From positions 1-6,946 of the forward strand of contig WGFS01000068.1 in assembly GCA_015492115.1 (NCBI GenBank): 6,946 bases of DNA, read 5' to 3'. The position numbers and the translations under genes are program-made. The notes beneath the pieces are model-generated. The model was given only the letters and a program-made list of their open reading frames with translations. It ran no database searches and was not told the origin of the DNA. This DNA comes from Aquificaceae bacterium (GTDB lineage Bacteria; Aquificota; Aquificia; Aquificales; Aquificaceae). Shown piece after piece: positions 6,511-6,946 of the stretch (positions are counted from its first letter, which is position 1; every line of letters begins with the position of its first letter).

Positions 6511-6601
6511 GGAGGGGTGGCCGAGCGGACGAAGGCGGGGGATTTGAAATCCCTTGAGGGTTCACAGCCCTCCGTGGGTTCGAATCCCACCCCCTCCGCC
6601 A
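6511..6601 (+). tRNA. tRNA-Ser (anticodon UGA), CCA encoded
   Basis: A full type II cloverleaf can be folded by hand. The acceptor GGAGGGG (6511-6517) pairs with CCCCTCC (6591-6597), followed by discriminator G and encoded CCA (6599-6601). The D stem is GCC/GGC. The anticodon stem GGGGA/TCCCT (one G-U pair) closes the loop TTTGAAA, with TGA at 6545-6547. The long variable arm GAGGG/CCCTC is typical of serine tRNAs. The T arm is GTGGG-TTCGAAT-CCCAC. It reads UCA and, by wobble, other UCN codons. It starts 16 bases after the stop of the small acidic protein gene and may be transcribed with lpxI. Confidence 0.97.
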
Positions 6602-6757
6602 AATGTGATTTTGCAAATTAATTTACCACCTATTTTGAGACTAAACGTGACTTAGCGGGATTTTTCGGGACAAGAGGTAAGCGTTGAGTGTTAAGGTTTA
6701 TAAGAAAGTCCTTATTTCCGCAGATAGCAAGTGGTAATTTTTTTTCGTAAAATTCGC
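6602..6757. other. AT-rich convergent intergenic spacer, no clear gene or terminator
   Basis: This lies between the 3' end of tRNA-Ser and the stop of the opposing gene. It holds TTACCAC (6623-6629) inverted against GTGGTAA (6731-6737), with A/T-rich outer flanks, enclosing about 100 bases. It also has a weak TAAGG/CCTTA hairpin (6692-6696 with 6710-6714) and a run of eight or more T at 6738-6745. None makes a convincing GC-rich terminator. A 43-codon minus-strand frame (6630-6761) begins with GTG overlapping the neighbouring stop, but it resembles nothing I recognise. Confidence 0.5.
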
Positions 6758-6946
6758 TCACTTTTTCAGATACCTCTCCCTGTATATCTCTCTCAGATGT
6801 TCAGGAAGCTTGTCCTCAGGAAACTCGCCCTTTGCTATCTTGTTCAGATGCCACCACCACTTTTCAAGAGGCTGGGAGGGGTCGTCTTGGACTGGGTTAT
6901 AGTTTAAAGTCTTCCGATAGTACTTTTCAGCAAAGTCTAAATATTC
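6758..6946 (-). CDS. C-terminal end of an unrecognised protein, N-terminus beyond the window
   Basis: A minus-strand frame is open from the right edge to a TGA at 6760-6758, giving the last 62 residues of a protein whose start lies outside. The tail is rich in aromatic and charged residues. It has LDFAEKYYRKTLNYNP near the edge, the striking triple Trp in LEKWWWHLNKIAKGE, and the ending LPEHLREIYRERYLKK. Codon use (AGA/AGG for Arg, ATA for Ile) agrees with the genes to the left, and the amino acid pattern is that of a real protein rather than chance. I do not recognise the family. It converges on tRNA-Ser across a 156-base spacer. Confidence 0.7.
   Translation of the reverse strand, partial: EYLDFAEKYYRKTLNYNPVQDDPSQPLEKWWWHLNKIAKGEFPEDKLPEHLREIYRERYLKK

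Noticed and set aside
6692..6745. A rho-independent terminator between tRNA-Ser and the right-edge gene
   Set aside because: The TAAGG/CCTTA stem is short and AT-rich with a 13-base loop, and the T run at 6738-6745 has no stable hairpin directly before it.
6602..6757. CRISPR repeat or leader in the AT-rich spacer
   Set aside because: No sequence of repeat length occurs more than once at regular spacing.
6630..6761. A 43-codon minus-strand frame starting at GTG and overlapping the neighbour's stop
   Set aside because: It has no recognisable motif and lies in AT-rich spacer with atypical composition. It is mentioned under the spacer but not called as a gene.

Overview
The window looks like chromosomal core sequence from a Gram-negative bacterium with an LPS-type outer membrane: BamD, the lipid A enzyme LpxI and a LapA/LapB-like protein are all present. 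Heavy use of AGG/AGA for Arg and ATA for Ile, Lys/Glu-rich proteins, tight gene overlaps and an MglA-type GTPase fit a thermophile of the Aquificae type. That placement is inference from style and gene content. I could not run a database search.

Layout. Positions 1-5362 form one minus-strand run of six genes, read from right to left: rng (RNase E/G), bamD, rsfS, a LapA-LapB-like membrane protein, an mglA-like GTPase, and a DUF4388-like multi-repeat protein that runs off the left edge. Junctions are overlaps of 13 and 4 bases or gaps of 2, 4 and 9 bases, so this is almost certainly one operon. Only 28 bp separate rng from the divergent plus-strand gene lpxI (5391-6176). It is followed by a small unrecognised acidic protein (6189-6494) and a tRNA-Ser(UGA) with encoded CCA (6511-6601). 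A 156-bp AT-rich convergent spacer follows. The right edge holds the last 62 codons of an unrecognised minus-strand gene.

How the genes fit together. lpxI makes lipid X on the lipid A pathway. LapA/LapB-type proteins govern LPS synthesis in enterobacteria through LpxC turnover. BamD inserts outer-membrane proteins. The divergon therefore joins LPS synthesis, its probable control and OMP assembly with RNA and ribosome factors (RNase G, RsfS) and a small GTPase/DUF4388 pair typical of polarity or motility modules.

The best leads are the apparent LapA-LapB fusion in one polypeptide, the exactly symmetric 28-bp divergent promoter region with no Shine-Dalgarno on either side, and the MglA/DUF4388 pair at the end of an envelope operon. 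No mobile element, CRISPR array or clear new defence system is visible.
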